In this document: positions 15,701 through 26,181 of the stretch, piece after piece
Numbering within the stretch: position 1 is the stretch's first letter
How the letters are laid out: each line of letters opens with the position of its first letter
Assembly: GCA_019055375.1 (NCBI GenBank)
Contig: JAHQIW010001453.1
Coordinates: 62,001 to 126,000 of the forward strand
Direction: 5' to 3'
DNA length: 64,000 nt
Origin: Parelaphostrongylus tenuis
Taxonomy: Eukaryota > Nematoda > Chromadorea > Rhabditida > Metastrongylidae
Translations under genes and position numbers: made by a program
Notes under the pieces: model-generated
Database searches by the model: none
What the model was told of the DNA's origin: nothing
The model's input: the letters and a program-made list of their open reading frames with translations, nothing else

Positions 15701-18700
15701 CCAAGAGTTTACAAGTGCTCGTTAAAATACATGGAACTTGAACGAGACCTGCTAGTGTGCGGATCCTAACACAAGTATATGCCATATATTACGTCTTCTC
15801 ATAAGTTATGGCACTAGAACAATAAATATTAAATTCATTAACCAAAAGTAATTGAAACTGTTGACAACGCTACTCAAAATATGCGCCATCAGCCTGAAAA
15901 CATTTCTGCCTCTCTCAGGCAACAAGTCAATACCGCGCTCACAGAACTCGACATCTTTGGATTTGAAGAAAATTGTCAATCCTCGACGCAAATTATTGAT
16001 TACTCGGATTCTTCTTGCCTAAGGAGTGCTCCAACGACCGTGAAAGGTAATAGTCAGATGGCGACAAGTCAGGACTGTGCGGCGGATGATCCAGCAACTC
16101 CCAGCCCAGCTTGGTCAACTTCCTCTTTGTCAATCTCACGACATGCAGCTTTGCGTTTTCTTGAAGCACAATGAAATTTCAGCGACGTCGACATGACTGG
16201 GCCCGATTGCAACTGTCTAGGTGCTCACAGTAGCTTGATGGCCTCTATCGTCTGTTGTTAACAGTGTGTTTTGTTGTTGCAGTGTTGTTGTTAGTGGTGC
16301 CAAGCAATTTTGATTACTTGCGGCTAATAAATTTGTTGTTTTCCTGCTCTAGTGCCAAACCTTATGAGAAGACCTAATATTGCAAAGACTTTTCTCAAAG
16401 ATCGGCATAATCAGTCAATCATTTTTTTCGTTTCTCGTAACTATTATATGAGCCAACATGTCATGGTCTGTTATAAGGGCCGTTATAGAGCCCGATACAC
16501 GTGTTTTGACCTTAACGGTCTCATTAGACGAACGGTAGGCGAGTGTACAACACTGTCTATTCAGTGATAATTTTGCTTGATAGACAGTGTAAAATGTTCG
16601 TCGTTGCCTACTCTTAATATAGGGGACTGAGCGCTCCGAGAGGATTAGTAAAAGACGAGAAGGGTACCGCCCGACTGATGAGATCGCCAAGGTTGAAACA
16701 CGTGTAACAGGCTCTATAAGTCAACGCTATAACAGAGCACATGACATGTTGGCTCAAATAATAATTACGAGATATGTTTAAATTTGAGCGTAGTCTCAAG
16801 AAAACACTCGAAACGAAAGGTATGACATATTTCCATTGTTGATTAAGCGTGTAGCACGATGTGTTAATAACAATTTTTATTCGGTTGACGTTTCGACCGT
16901 TTCGTCTTCCTCAGTGCCGATTCAGCACTTCATCCACGTATAAATCAGTCCACATCTCGTTCGAAGCGGTCCTTGTATCTCTGGGTAAGATTTAACTGGC
17001 TGAAAGTGAATTAAAAAAGCACCTATGCACTATAATGAATCCTCTGAAACACTCTGTATTTAGTTTCCAAAAATCTATTTCTCCGCTTTTTCAAGGTTCG
17101 TATCATGGCTGTAGTGCCTCCGATTATGGTATTCTTGGCTAAACACCCCATTTGTGCTCAGTATGACCTTTCCTCATTGGAGATGCTAATCTGTGGCGCC
17201 GCTCCGGCCGGAAAGGATATCTGCGAGGAGTTATCCAAGAAGTATCCTAACATTAAGTACATTCAACAAGGTATGACACTAATTTTTACTTAAACGATCT
17301 TCTATGGTTTTATCTAAGTAAATATATACTTCTAGTTTCGATTCTTTATTTAGACGTCGCTCAAAAACAATATTGATTTTGAGTCTGATAACATGTTTTG
17401 AGTATACAGAGTATTAGGCACGTGTTTTGCCTTTCCAAACTTGTCAGTATCACGGTGCATTTCGAATCAACCAGACCCCATAAAAGTGAAGAGAGGTTAA
17501 TGATGTTTGAAAATATGTATATGGCACAGTATGACTGATTGCACAACTGATTCATAACATTTCAAGTCACACAACTTCATTATTCAATTCCCATAGAAGC
17601 AGCCGCTGAATGTTCTTAAAATATTTTATAGATTTTGTATTCACGTTGCTTCTATTCTGTGGTAATAGGCGTAACTGAAACTGATATCTTTCACCACAGA
17701 GGCTGAGTGCTTAACGATCCATATCGTTAGGAAGCTATCAGTAAATAAGGCAATGGTTTGATGCCTTACCCTAACACTCTCTTACACTCACTTAGGAGCG
17801 CCTTAGCCTGACTGTCTTCAAAATTGTAGGGTGTTTAGAGTTACCCTCATGTGACCATGCAAAAAAGATAAAATCCTCAAGCAGCAGTCGAAACATCACG
17901 GAAAACGTTCGAAGAGCTTTAAGGCGATGAATGCGAAGGAACGAATCGATGGCTAGAAGTGCTGGGTTAGGCACATCAAAATGTGATACCGAGTCGTACA
18001 AGCGAATTATATGTACATTGACAGTGTGGTAGCTTAAGTCAGTATTACGAATATTTGGTACAAATCTGCCAATACCGGATGAGTAATTTTGGCTTACTCG
18101 AGGCTTAGGATTAAAGCAATGACCACCATATGTGTAATGAATAGCTGGCATCTACTCGTTCCCCATTGTTGGTTTCTCTCTAGAAGTGTCTGACATTGCT
18201 CAAAACATACGTGATTTTCTTTGCGTTTTCAAACGCGCTGACACCGGAATGACGGATAATTCGTTACTTTATGACATTACTCGATGACCGATTGCATGCT
18301 TTAATTATTGGAAAATCAGCTGATTGGTTCTCATCAGCCCAGATTGATTCATGTGTTATTTGCTATTTGTTTGCGTAATGGCGTAAAGCACACCTGACGG
18401 ATGCGTGGGATATGTTGCTTCAGAACTTTCTGTTCGACCTATCAAAATTCACCGACATTGGCCAGTTAACCTCTTATAAAACTCTCTAAATTCCATAGAT
18501 TCACCACAATGTGCAAACGGTGTCCAGTAAAAGTCTTCTATCATTTCATGAAGCCGCACGTAGTGGTTGGTGAGTGCTGAATATCTTAATACCTCGTTAA
18601 TATTATCCTTTTTTCATCAGTGCATTGAATAGATATTTTTCACATCGATATAGAAGTGAATCATGGATGCTATGTTTCGAATAATATGATTATAAACATG

Positions 18701-21700
18701 GAAGACTTGTGAAGAAAAGTATTTCAGGACAGAAATTACTGTGTACCCTGAAATTTTATAAATAAAGGCGGCTTAATTTTTTAAAAAAAAGGACGTACAA
18801 ACGCGCTTTTTTTATTTTGAACATCAAACAACAGCAAAAGTAATAATAACTCAATCTGTTTAGAATTTATACCTTGTTAGTATTGTTTATATACAGGTGG
18901 GAAGAATCGTTTTCAATTGAGATTTTGAGATTTTTAACATCACACAGGCTATGTAAGATAGTGTCAGAAGAAATAGAGTCAAAAAAACTAAGAATTAAAA
19001 ATAAGAAGAATTAAAAGTAAGAATAAATGAAAATTACTAAGTTAATAAATTTACTAAAATTACTATGAAGTACTATTTTCTAGCATAGATCGCTCTTATC
19101 TATGGAATTTTAAGATAACTATAAAGAAAAATTTGAGTACTTAAGATACCTTGATATTCGCAGAAAAACTTTGCGTCAATATAAAGCTCTTGCTCTTGCG
19201 CGTACTTGATATATCATTTCTCCTAATTGTTCTTCGTATTTGTCTCTCTCGTTTGTAAGGTAATGGTTGGATTTGCTCCTCAATTCACACAAGGTCCTTA
19301 GTTCAATTCAGCATCGGTGATAATCATGATCTTACGCGTATGAAGTTAATAAATTTGCTAGACCTGCTTATGAATTAACCTGATATGTCAGGTGAAGGCT
19401 TTCAAAAATAAACCCATATCAGTGATCCTTTACTATGGTATGAATGGAGTCGAATAGAAGCCTTGTACTCAAAGGATTAATGGGCGCGGAATGCTATGTA
19501 GTTTTCTATTTATATCATGAAAACCACACTTACCGATGGCTTTTTTTTACTATTTTCGCTCACAATACCTAAGCTTATAGTAGAAACTGCACAGGTGATT
19601 ATCCTTCTAAAATTCAGGCTATGGTATGACCGAATGCACGATGGCTTCACATCTACCGGACCTCAAGAATGAAGTGCCTTTCGGAAGCGTTGGGAAGGTT
19701 GCGTCTAATCTAAGAATGAAAGCAAGTTAACAATATTTTAGTTCTCCCAAAAAAATTTTTCACTGAGTAAAGTAAAGAATGAATAACTCAAATAGCATTA
19801 GGAGAAGTCATAAAAGATTTTCAAATTCAGATCATTGATCCGTCAACTGGAAAAGAAATGCCAACCGGCATGAGTGGTGAGATTTGCATCAAAGGACCAA
19901 CTGTGATGTTTGGTTACCTTGGAAGGCCCGATGCCACAAAGGCTACAATTATTAATGGATGGCTTCATACCGGTACGACAGAGAAATCGTATTTGTTTCT
20001 AGACATGCTTGTTCCATACACTGACTTTCTAAGAAACCTCGGCATTGAAGATATTTATGTAAGTTCTAGGGACTGCTAACTTCAGCTGACGCGAGGTTGA
20101 AATTAGTTGTTGTTCTTGTTGTCGTTATTTTTGCTGTTGTTATATCAGCAACAATTCATAGCAAACTTTGTAGCAACCGTCAGCAAAGGAAAGAAAGTCT
20201 ATGATATTATACATAACTATCTGAAAAGAGTTGCGCATATTAAACGGTAATTTTCTTTATTTCTTATGATTTTACAAAGCGGCTGATAATGGCTGATAGA
20301 GCAAATGTCGAGATTAAAAGGCCAAGTTATACATTACTGTAAACTTTACCAGCAAACCATTGAAGGTAATGACGTAAAATATGTCGAAGTTGAAATTGCG
20401 ATCCCTCCAGGAACGAAAACTTTCAATTGCTAAACTCGCGAAATATCATCATATTCAAAAGATAGGCAATCGTATAGTTTGCGTTGATGAATTTGGCGTT
20501 CATAGAACTAGAGTGAAGAAGGAATGCATATTTGGTCTGAACTATAACTTATTCTAGGCTATCGATATTTGAAGCTTGTTTCATTCCTTTAGAAAACTCT
20601 GATGGCGATTTTTTGACCGGAGAAAAGAAGATGAATTGTTTGAAACGGGAGCATTTTCAAAAGAATGGCATGTTTTATAGCATGCTATCTCTAACCAGTG
20701 TGGTATGGCTTTTCTTAAGTCTAAAATTTTAAGGAATCATGAAGAAATGGCAGTTTCATTAGCTCCTTCACATTGTTGTTGCTTCCTCGTTAATCATGCT
20801 ACGTGCGTTCCTCAAGGTGATTACACTTCGCTTACGTAATGAAGGAAAGTTAAAGCACGTGTTTTGAAAGAAACAATAGTTTTGAGTCAAAAAACGGTCA
20901 CAGATGAATTTTGTTCTAACCAATCGGTGACGACGCCCATCTCAGCACTCTTCTGGCTCTATTTCTCACTGTAGCTCCCCGTTGAAAATAAAAATGACAG
21001 CAAATAAGAGTGAAAATTGCAATCTTGACCGATCAAGTCTAATAAATTGTTGCCAATTTTACTGAGCAGCATCGAAAAGGCTTTTCCAAAATATAAACGT
21101 CAGTCGATGTTGAGCTAATCAGGAGCTCATTTCTGAAAATCATAATTCCAGAGCAATGCGTGACGTAGAGCCAGGAATTTGTGTGAGCTGTATAAAATTG
21201 TTGCATTGATCAACCATGTCACCAGAAAAGTTATAATATACATTCATGCTCGGGCAGTACTAAAAGCACAAATTCATTCAATTTGTAGAAGAATTGTTCA
21301 AGATAAATGAGATTATCATTCGTACATCAACTGGCAATCGTTTGGCAAAATATAGAAGCAAAAGCACATTCACAACTTTGTGAAATGTGTTGGCAATTCA
21401 GAAAAACCAAAAATTACTGAATGCATACAAAAGTCGACACTTCCGCTATAAAGAGCGTAAACTAGGCAGCTTTTTTGAGTCACACCAACGTTTTTTTTTC
21501 TTCGGCTACACTTCTCATACTTTTACCACAAGCTTATATAAATTATATTTCATTTTAGTATACCCAATAATGTAGAGTGGTGTGCAAAAAGGTTGCGTCA
21601 GTGGGATTCGAACCCACATTTCACTCTATCCGGTAGCGCGCGCTTAACCGTTGCACTATCGACGCCCGTTTTGACACCACTCTTTCTATATTACAACACG

Positions 21701-24700
21701 TTATATGTCAACAGCCAACCGTCAACGGTGTGGCTTGGGTAGCCGCTATCGACGCTGAACCCACTCATGCTGACAGATATTGGGTATTGACAATCAATCA
21801 CTAATCATTACTATTTGACCGTCTCTTGCGATGGTATGATGTTTCAGTATACCCATTGATGTAGAGTGGTGTGCAAAAAGGTTGCGTTAGATGGGATTCG
21901 AACCCACATTCCACTCTTTCTGAGAGCGCGTGCTGAACCGTTGCACTACCGACGCCCGTTTTGTTTTTCATGTTTCTTTTAGCATTTTTCTCCGGTCATT
22001 CACTTCGAATGGAAGAGATAGCAAAGCTTATTAGTTTAGGTGATATCGGATATGTCGACGAGTATCGCAATCTCTTCATTGTTGATCGACTCAAGGAGCT
22101 TATCAAAGTGAAAGGACTACAGGTTTCCCTCATTTTCAACTTTTGCACTTCTTTTGAGCAGTCTTCACAATAAAACTGTTAAGGTGAAATAGCGCATCAG
22201 CTTATCAGTGACTTGTTAGATATAATTTTAATTGTTCACTGATTTTCAAACGTGTGTGAAAAGCATGGTGGGCTATTAAATTTTAGTTCAGAACAAGCGT
22301 ACTTCAGTGCGCTACCAATACCCAGCTGTGAAGCTATTTATAGAGATTCATGTAACGGCCAACATAAGTTGTTCTCTGTTGTGACAAGCGTATGCTTCGT
22401 GTACTCTTCGGTCATTTCGCGTAACGAAATTGCTTGAGTTTAAGGTGGCACCAGCTGAGCTCGAGGACCTGCTGCTCACCCATCCTCTGATTCGCGATGC
22501 TGCTGTCATCGGAGTTCCAGACAAGAGAGCCGGGGAACTACCAAAAGCATTCGTCGTCAGAACATCACAAGATCTAAGTGAAGAGGATGTCAAACTATGG
22601 GTCAGAGGTGGGTACACCGACTATAAAAGCCATAGAATTTTATATGATGTTTTGAGAAGGAAAATATGATCATTTATTGCAAAGCGTAGAAAATCAAGCG
22701 TTCGGTGTTGATCACTCGTTGAAGGATCTCCCTTTCATCTCCACTCATATAAACGCACAGATCGCCGAATGCAAATCTGACCTATACGATTACTTGCTTT
22801 AGTCTATCGCTCTATTGAGTTTATGAATTCAATTCCCAATTTAAGTCTACTGTTAACTTTTGAACTTTAGAGGTGTGGAAAACTTTTTGAGCTTAAAATG
22901 AATCAAACAAGAAATCGATCCGGTTTGAATTGAGGGGCATCTCTAACCACTGTATTACACCGACCTCAATCATCTACTGTATATTAAAAAATAAGAGGAA
23001 GAAAAGTAGATCTCTAAGTTGTTACAGAACAAATTAGCTGCACCTTATTTGTGCTGGCTCCTGAACTTGCAAAAGATGGGACGAATTATCTAAATACAGA
23101 CGTGGCCGAAAATACTCGCATCTTTCAGCTTTGAGTAGTGGTCATAATTTATGATAGAAATTATTAGAATATGTAGATGTTTGCGAGAAAAACACGCTTT
23201 TTTACTGTATCAATAAGAAATTCTGGCATTTTTTTTTAGCATATAGAGCGTAATTTTCTCTTTTGTTGACTGAAGCGCCTTCTTCAAGCAACAAAAGAGA
23301 ATTAAACAAGCGCGTTCTCCCATACTGGAGAAGAAAAGTTTCCCTGCCCCAATGTCGCTTCTTGCAATTGTTGTGCTTGCATTATAAAGGATAAAGATAA
23401 AGCTTTCGACGTTGATCAAATCCTGGGGGATGCGCCACTCGTTCGTCTTCAATTTTTATTTCGTTTTTGGTGATTGAATGCTTATCTGGCCTTGACAATG
23501 ACTTGCGGTGGCTTCTCGCTGAATCGAGTCAGTGCTGCTTATTCTCCTATACGAATTTGAGGCCAGTCTAGCACCAATTTACCGACCTAGGAGGGATGGA
23601 TGGCTTGGTCAGCCATGAGTCGCGAGAAAAATCGAATCATCGACTTTGTGTGCGAGGCAGAGCACCTCTAACCAGTGCGCCACATACGCTCTGCTTGCAT
23701 TATAGATCTGAAATTATATATTTTTCAAAAACCCTAAAATCAAAACTTATGAAGAATATAGCGCTAGCATATTTATTTACTTAATTCTTCATAGTGACTC
23801 GTGATTGTATTGAATTTATTGTGCAGGTCTCAAAGCTCCTTGCATTCAGTTCGTGTTCTGGCATTCATCATCCGCGAACATCTCCAAGCATCTCGCCAGT
23901 TGTTTTGGTCGCTCTTTGTCAATTTCGTTCCTTCCATGAATTTCATAGATTTCTGGCGAGCGGAATATTTATGGAGTCCTGGGATAGTCGAACTGGAGCG
24001 ATTATACGTTGGTTATAGGCGTCGTGCAATAAACACACAAAGTAGTCGGTTCAATCCGTTATCATTTTTGAATGGACACGATTACTAGAAGAACTTCGTG
24101 TCTATACAAAGATAAATCTTTGTGGAATAATTTTCTAAATGATAGTCTTATCAAAAAGCACAAAATATTGCATACTGTGCAAAATCAGATCCTTGTCTTG
24201 ATGAAAATGAACTTCAAAACTGAATACAAAGATGTATAAAGTCCAGTGATTTCAATCTAATTAATAAAGCTCAATACACAGCAAGAAATTTTGTTGAGAG
24301 CGGTTTTATTCTAGCACAAAGCATCAAATCGAATGCATTTCTGACGCGATGTTTACGTAACACCATCAAAACGGTTTCCTCACTGATTTGTAGCCATGTG
24401 GTGCTCCTGGATGTGATAACGCGGTGTAAAGTGATGGACTCATTTATCTGCAGTTTCACTGGCGCTAAAAGTCTCCATTTCCGCCATTTCCATCTGGAAA
24501 ATTCCATCATCTGCAAGCTCATTGAAGACAGAGATTAAAGCTCTGGACGTTGATCAGCCACTGAGGAATGTATCATAAATTATATCCCTCAGTCATCATT
24601 GTAGATGACTGGATGATTCTCTGACCTTACAATGATTTCCGATGGGCTATCTAGTCTTTTGATGCTACCATCATCCCAGACAAGTTTAGTGCCATTCTAC

Positions 24701-25937
24701 TTACCGGAAAAACAAGTTTTGAATGATTTAGCGCGTGGTAGAACTAATGACACATGTTTATTGAAACGCCCTTCTAACCACTGCGTGATACGCGCCTTGT
24801 TAAAGGTCAAACTATTGATATAACGGAATGATAAGATGGAGAAAAAGCAATGAGGCCGTGCTGAAGCAAAAACGAAATTTTATAGAGACAAATCTTTTAG
24901 AATATTTGTTACTAGGAAGCTTACTCTTTACCCTTCCCTGCACTACATTCACAAGACATACAATGTTTCTTTAGAGTGATTCATGTTTAGACTAGGAACT
25001 TCCGATAAACTGACTACAAAACGCGAGTTTTTATAATCTCCATCACAAACATAAGCATGAACTATACATTGTTAGACATCGGCGCGTTTATTCTATCGAA
25101 ATTCAGCTACATTCGTTTGTATGCGAAATTTGAGCCATGAAGAAACAAAACGCGAGAAATATGTGCTATGGACTTCAAAAAGCCACACTGTTGACATGGT
25201 AGAATAATTAACACATGCATTGCACAGAAAAGTTATTGTTCAGCCATGCATGTGCTCTGCTATGGGCATTCATATAGTGTGATACCCGTATTTCGACCTT
25301 GCACAGGCTCCTCAGTTTCGCAGTGCCTTTCGTCTTTAGAAATCCCTTTGGGGGAGAGCCCCTTCATACCAAAATCACTGACGTACGATTTACGCGCCAT
25401 TAAGTGAAAATATTACCGAATGGGAAATGTTGTACACTCGATTGCTCTTGACTGGTATCGTCGTATATAACATACCTTTCGTCTCACGTGTTTTCTTAAG
25501 ACCACGCTCAATTCATTAACATGCCTGATACTCGCTCAAAACGATTGGCAAAGACGAAACGCACTGTGCAATTGGCGAGGCTGTGCAAGGCTGGTATTGC
25601 ACTGTATAAGTACCTATAACAGACCACATGCATGGCTCAAAATAACTATCAAGCATGTTGAAATATGAGCCTGTATAAAGAAAACGCTTGAAGGGAAAGG
25701 TAAGATATATTAGTCGAAAGTTTGATATGCTCATTATTTCCGCGCTAACCATATAACATACAGTGCATTTTGGGTGTATAATGTTACAAGAATCTCTAAG
25801 TTGTTCTGTTTTCAGAAAAAGTCTCACCCCACAAGCAATTGAAGGGTGGTGTGGAATTTATCGACGAGATTCCAAAATCTCCTGCCGGAAAGATTTTACG
25901 AAAAACGTTACGTGATCGTGTCACTTCTAAATTATAA
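791..25937 (+). CDS. 4-coumarate-CoA ligase-like acyl-CoA synthetase, complete, peroxisomal
   Basis: ANL-superfamily enzyme that would adenylate a carboxylic acid and transfer it to CoA. Exons: 791-901, 1314-1409, 3234-3345, 5499-5605, 8267-8415, 10974-11048, 11791-11891, 13461-13555, 17096-17270, 19618-19721, 19831-19972, 22040-22122, 22445-22607, 25816-25937. They sum to 1635 nt (544 aa plus TAA), and every junction keeps phase, the usual length for the family. Motifs in order: P-loop [10 protein letters not shown] split over exons 5/6; LPFYHVYG in exon 7; CGAAP in exon 9; YGMTE over exons 9/10; TGD with the conserved Asp over exons 11/12; hinge [11 protein letters not shown] in exon 12; [11 protein letters not shown] with the catalytic Lys in exon 14. 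The C-terminus is SKL, a canonical PTS1, so a peroxisomal matrix site is expected. ATG 791 lies just after a TTTGTTTAG acceptor, suiting SL trans-splicing. The substrate cannot be read from sequence; fatty, aryl or ascaroside-type acids are possible. Confidence 0.95.
1055..1270. repeat. Family D fold-back copy
   Basis: Lies in intron 1 of the synthetase gene. Arms around TGTGGTCTGTTGAATG (near 1070) and its inverse CATTCAACAGACCACA (near 1185) enclose GGTCGAAACGCGTGTATCGG. The element ends in GGCTCAACTAATAATTACGAGGTAT, shared with the other copies. Confidence 0.75.
2538..2828. repeat. Family C element with tRNA-like sequences at both ends, inverted
   Basis: The left end GTGATGTGCAAAAAGTTTTGCG and the right end, ending TTTTTACAAATCACTC, are inverse copies. 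Each carries a B-box-like segment (GATTCAAACCC left, GGGTCGAATCC right). The interior matches, inverted, the spacer of the copies near 21.6 and 49.8 kb (TCAACGGTCTAGCG). Confidence 0.75.
2835..3070 (-). repeat. Family B SINE-like copy, decayed
   Basis: Minus orientation. Shares the body around ATCATCACGACCAGCATCCT, AAGACG-like tracts and the terminal GAAACGATCTGA segment with other family B copies. It lies in intron 2 of the synthetase gene. Confidence 0.5.
4700..5320. repeat. Decayed fold-back element (family F)
   Basis: GGCCTCATCAGTAGCACTGC (4897) with CTCGGTTCAGCCAATC, and inverted ACTGATGAGCCCAAAGGCCG (5250) with GATTGGCTGAACCG, form opposite arms. Related to 7880-8090 and the cleaner palindrome at 9340-9700. 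Confidence 0.6.
5718..6065. repeat. Family D fold-back copy
   Basis: Begins near CACTCGATTGCTCTTGGCTG and contains TTTTCTTGAGACCACAGCTC, GTCGAACACGTGTATCGAGC and TGCGTGGCTCAAAAAATAAT. It lies in synthetase intron 4. Confidence 0.75.
6115..6330 (-). repeat. Family B tRNA-derived SINE-like copy
   Basis: On the minus strand the head reads GTAGTCGAGTGGCTGTGACG (A-box-like, as in Ser/Leu-type tRNAs), followed by the family body GCCAGGCTATC...CGAGAC and a tail near GATCTGCACG. Confidence 0.7.
6775..6990 (-). repeat. Family B tRNA-derived SINE-like copy
   Basis: Minus-strand head GTGGCAGAGTGGTTGTGATG, then GGAACGCCACGGACAGGTTATCC and a GAAGAAGACG body, aligned with the 6115-6330 and 38.6 kb copies. 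Confidence 0.7.
7880..8090. repeat. Family F fold-back fragment
   Basis: GATAACATGTTTTGAGCC at 7900 is mirrored by TTCAAAACATGTTATT near 8085. The interior GTCGTCGATTGCTTTATATG matches 5175. Confidence 0.6.
9340..9700. repeat. Clean palindromic element (family F)
   Basis: The arm from CTGTTCCGTCCTATTGGG through GGAATCGACG (near 9365-9450) is inverted from CGTCGATTCC through AGGACGAACAG (near 9560-9650), about 90-110 bases per arm. A unique centre of about 110 bases separates them. Non-autonomous DNA transposon likely; no coding. Confidence 0.8.
12520..12870 (-). repeat. Dispersed ~170-190 bp degenerate repeat (family G)
   Basis: Two rough units with the landmarks GAGTGTGAAAGATTTTTTG, AAATTTTCGAGATTTTAGC and CCAGCGAGTAATTC, recurring in introns throughout the window. 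In synthetase intron 7. Confidence 0.55.
13190..13385 (-). repeat. Family B SINE-like copy
   Basis: Body landmarks ATCGTGATGCTGGTCGAGAC and ATCTTGAGGATAGCCG match the 6.1, 38.7 and 46.9 kb copies. It ends near GATAACGTGCATC. Confidence 0.6.
14106..14826 (-). pseudogene. Mariner transposon relic, cecropia-type ends
   Basis: The left end TTAGGTTGATTCAGAATTAA and right end (minus strand GGTGCAAAGGTAATGGCGG) resemble the TTAGGTTGGTGCAAAAGTAA terminus of cecropia-subfamily mariners and human MADE1. The minus strand between encodes a decayed Tc1/mariner transposase: [20 protein letters not shown], then LAPTD, the region of the third catalytic Asp, with stops and frameshifts before and after. Not functional. 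It lies in synthetase intron 8. Confidence 0.75.
15795..16365 (-). pseudogene. Deleted mariner element with inverted ends
   Basis: The left end CATAAGTTATGGCACTAGAA and right end GCTCTAGTGCCAAACCTTATGAG are inverted and match the element at 58.3 kb. The minus frame near 15806-15990 reads [20 protein letters not shown], resembling a mariner transposase C-terminus; stops elsewhere. Confidence 0.7.
16437..16830. repeat. Family D fold-back, full copy
   Basis: The arm GAGCCAACATGTCATGGTCT...GATACACGTGTTTTGACC is inverted as GGTTGAAACACGTGTAACAG...CATGACATGTTGGCTC, about 80 bases each. A second inner pair (ACACTGTCTATTCA / TTGATAGACAGTGT) sits at the centre. Confidence 0.8.
17355..17560. repeat. 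Possible family F fragment
   Basis: GTCTGATAACATGTTTTGAG matches the family F end, but the remainder is decayed. Weak call. Confidence 0.35.
17850..17990 (+). repeat. Family B fragment
   Basis: AAAATCCTCAAGCAGCAGTC followed by CGATGAATGCGAAGGAACGA matches the 3' half of the 38.4 and 51.3 kb copies. Confidence 0.5.
19722..19830 (+). other. GC-AG intron in the synthetase gene
   Basis: The donor reads AAA|GCAAGT and the acceptor TTCAG|ATC. Phase 0 on both sides joins ...LRMK to IIDPSTG..., the correct family sequence. No GT donor nearby preserves the frame. The other 12 introns use GT donors. Confidence 0.85.
21565..21965 (-). repeat. Family C element: two directly repeated tRNA-like units
   Basis: Two ~100-base units (near 21575-21680 and 21850-21962) share GTAGAGTGGTGTGCAAAAAG and GGGATTCGAACCCACATT. 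On the minus strand each reads like a tRNA: an A box (TGCAACGGTTAAG or similar) and a B box GGTTCGAATCC. A ~170-base spacer contains CAACAGCCAACCGTCAACGG. It lies in synthetase intron 11, just before exon 12. Confidence 0.8.
23374..23704 (-). repeat. Family A tRNA-derived SINE, older full-length copy
   Basis: Minus orientation. TGCTTGCATTATA at 23374-23386 is repeated exactly at 23692-23704, a 13 bp target-site duplication. The head (minus) has TGGCGCACTGGTTAGAGG and the tail is two imperfect ATCCTTT units. The body has diverged from the young copies. In synthetase intron 13. Confidence 0.85.
24495..24795 (-). repeat. Family A SINE, decayed
   Basis: AGCTCTGGACGTTGATCAGC at the tail side and CTTCTAACCACTGCGTGATACGC at the head side keep the family layout. 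The middle is strongly diverged. Confidence 0.6.
25430..25725. repeat. Family D fold-back, half copy
   Basis: Starts TACACTCGATTGCTCTTGAC and contains GTGTTTTCTTAAGACCACGC, ATAACAGACCACATGCATGG and GAAAACGCTTGAAGGGAAAGG. It ends about 90 bases before the last synthetase exon. Confidence 0.7.
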
Positions 25938-26175
25938 GTGAAGCCAAATCTGATTGCTCATGTCAGAAATATAGTGATAAGGTCGTCAAAGTATGTCTTG
26001 TTTACAGCAGAACACACTTATTTACGGTGTTTCGATTGTTATCGCTTATTACTTTCAGACCCTATTTCACTTTCATATCAGGCTAGTTACATTTCCTTGC
26101 CAGTTAATATGAATTGTCATGCATTCCACTGAATTGTTTTTGCCGTTGACACTGTTATATTTGTACCGATCGAAT

Positions 26176-26181
26176 AATAAA
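26176..26181 (+). terminator. Candidate poly(A) signal of the synthetase gene
   Basis: AATAAA occurs about 240 bases after the TAA at 25935-25937 and before any other plus-strand exon. It is the first canonical hexamer I noted there. Confidence 0.5.

Noticed and set aside
15381..15785. 134-codon minus-strand frame
   Set aside because: No recognisable domain, next to mariner debris, within a synthetase intron; probably chance.
21585..21965. Genuine tRNA genes
   Set aside because: A and B boxes are present, but acceptor and anticodon stems do not pair convincingly and the units are repeat ends.
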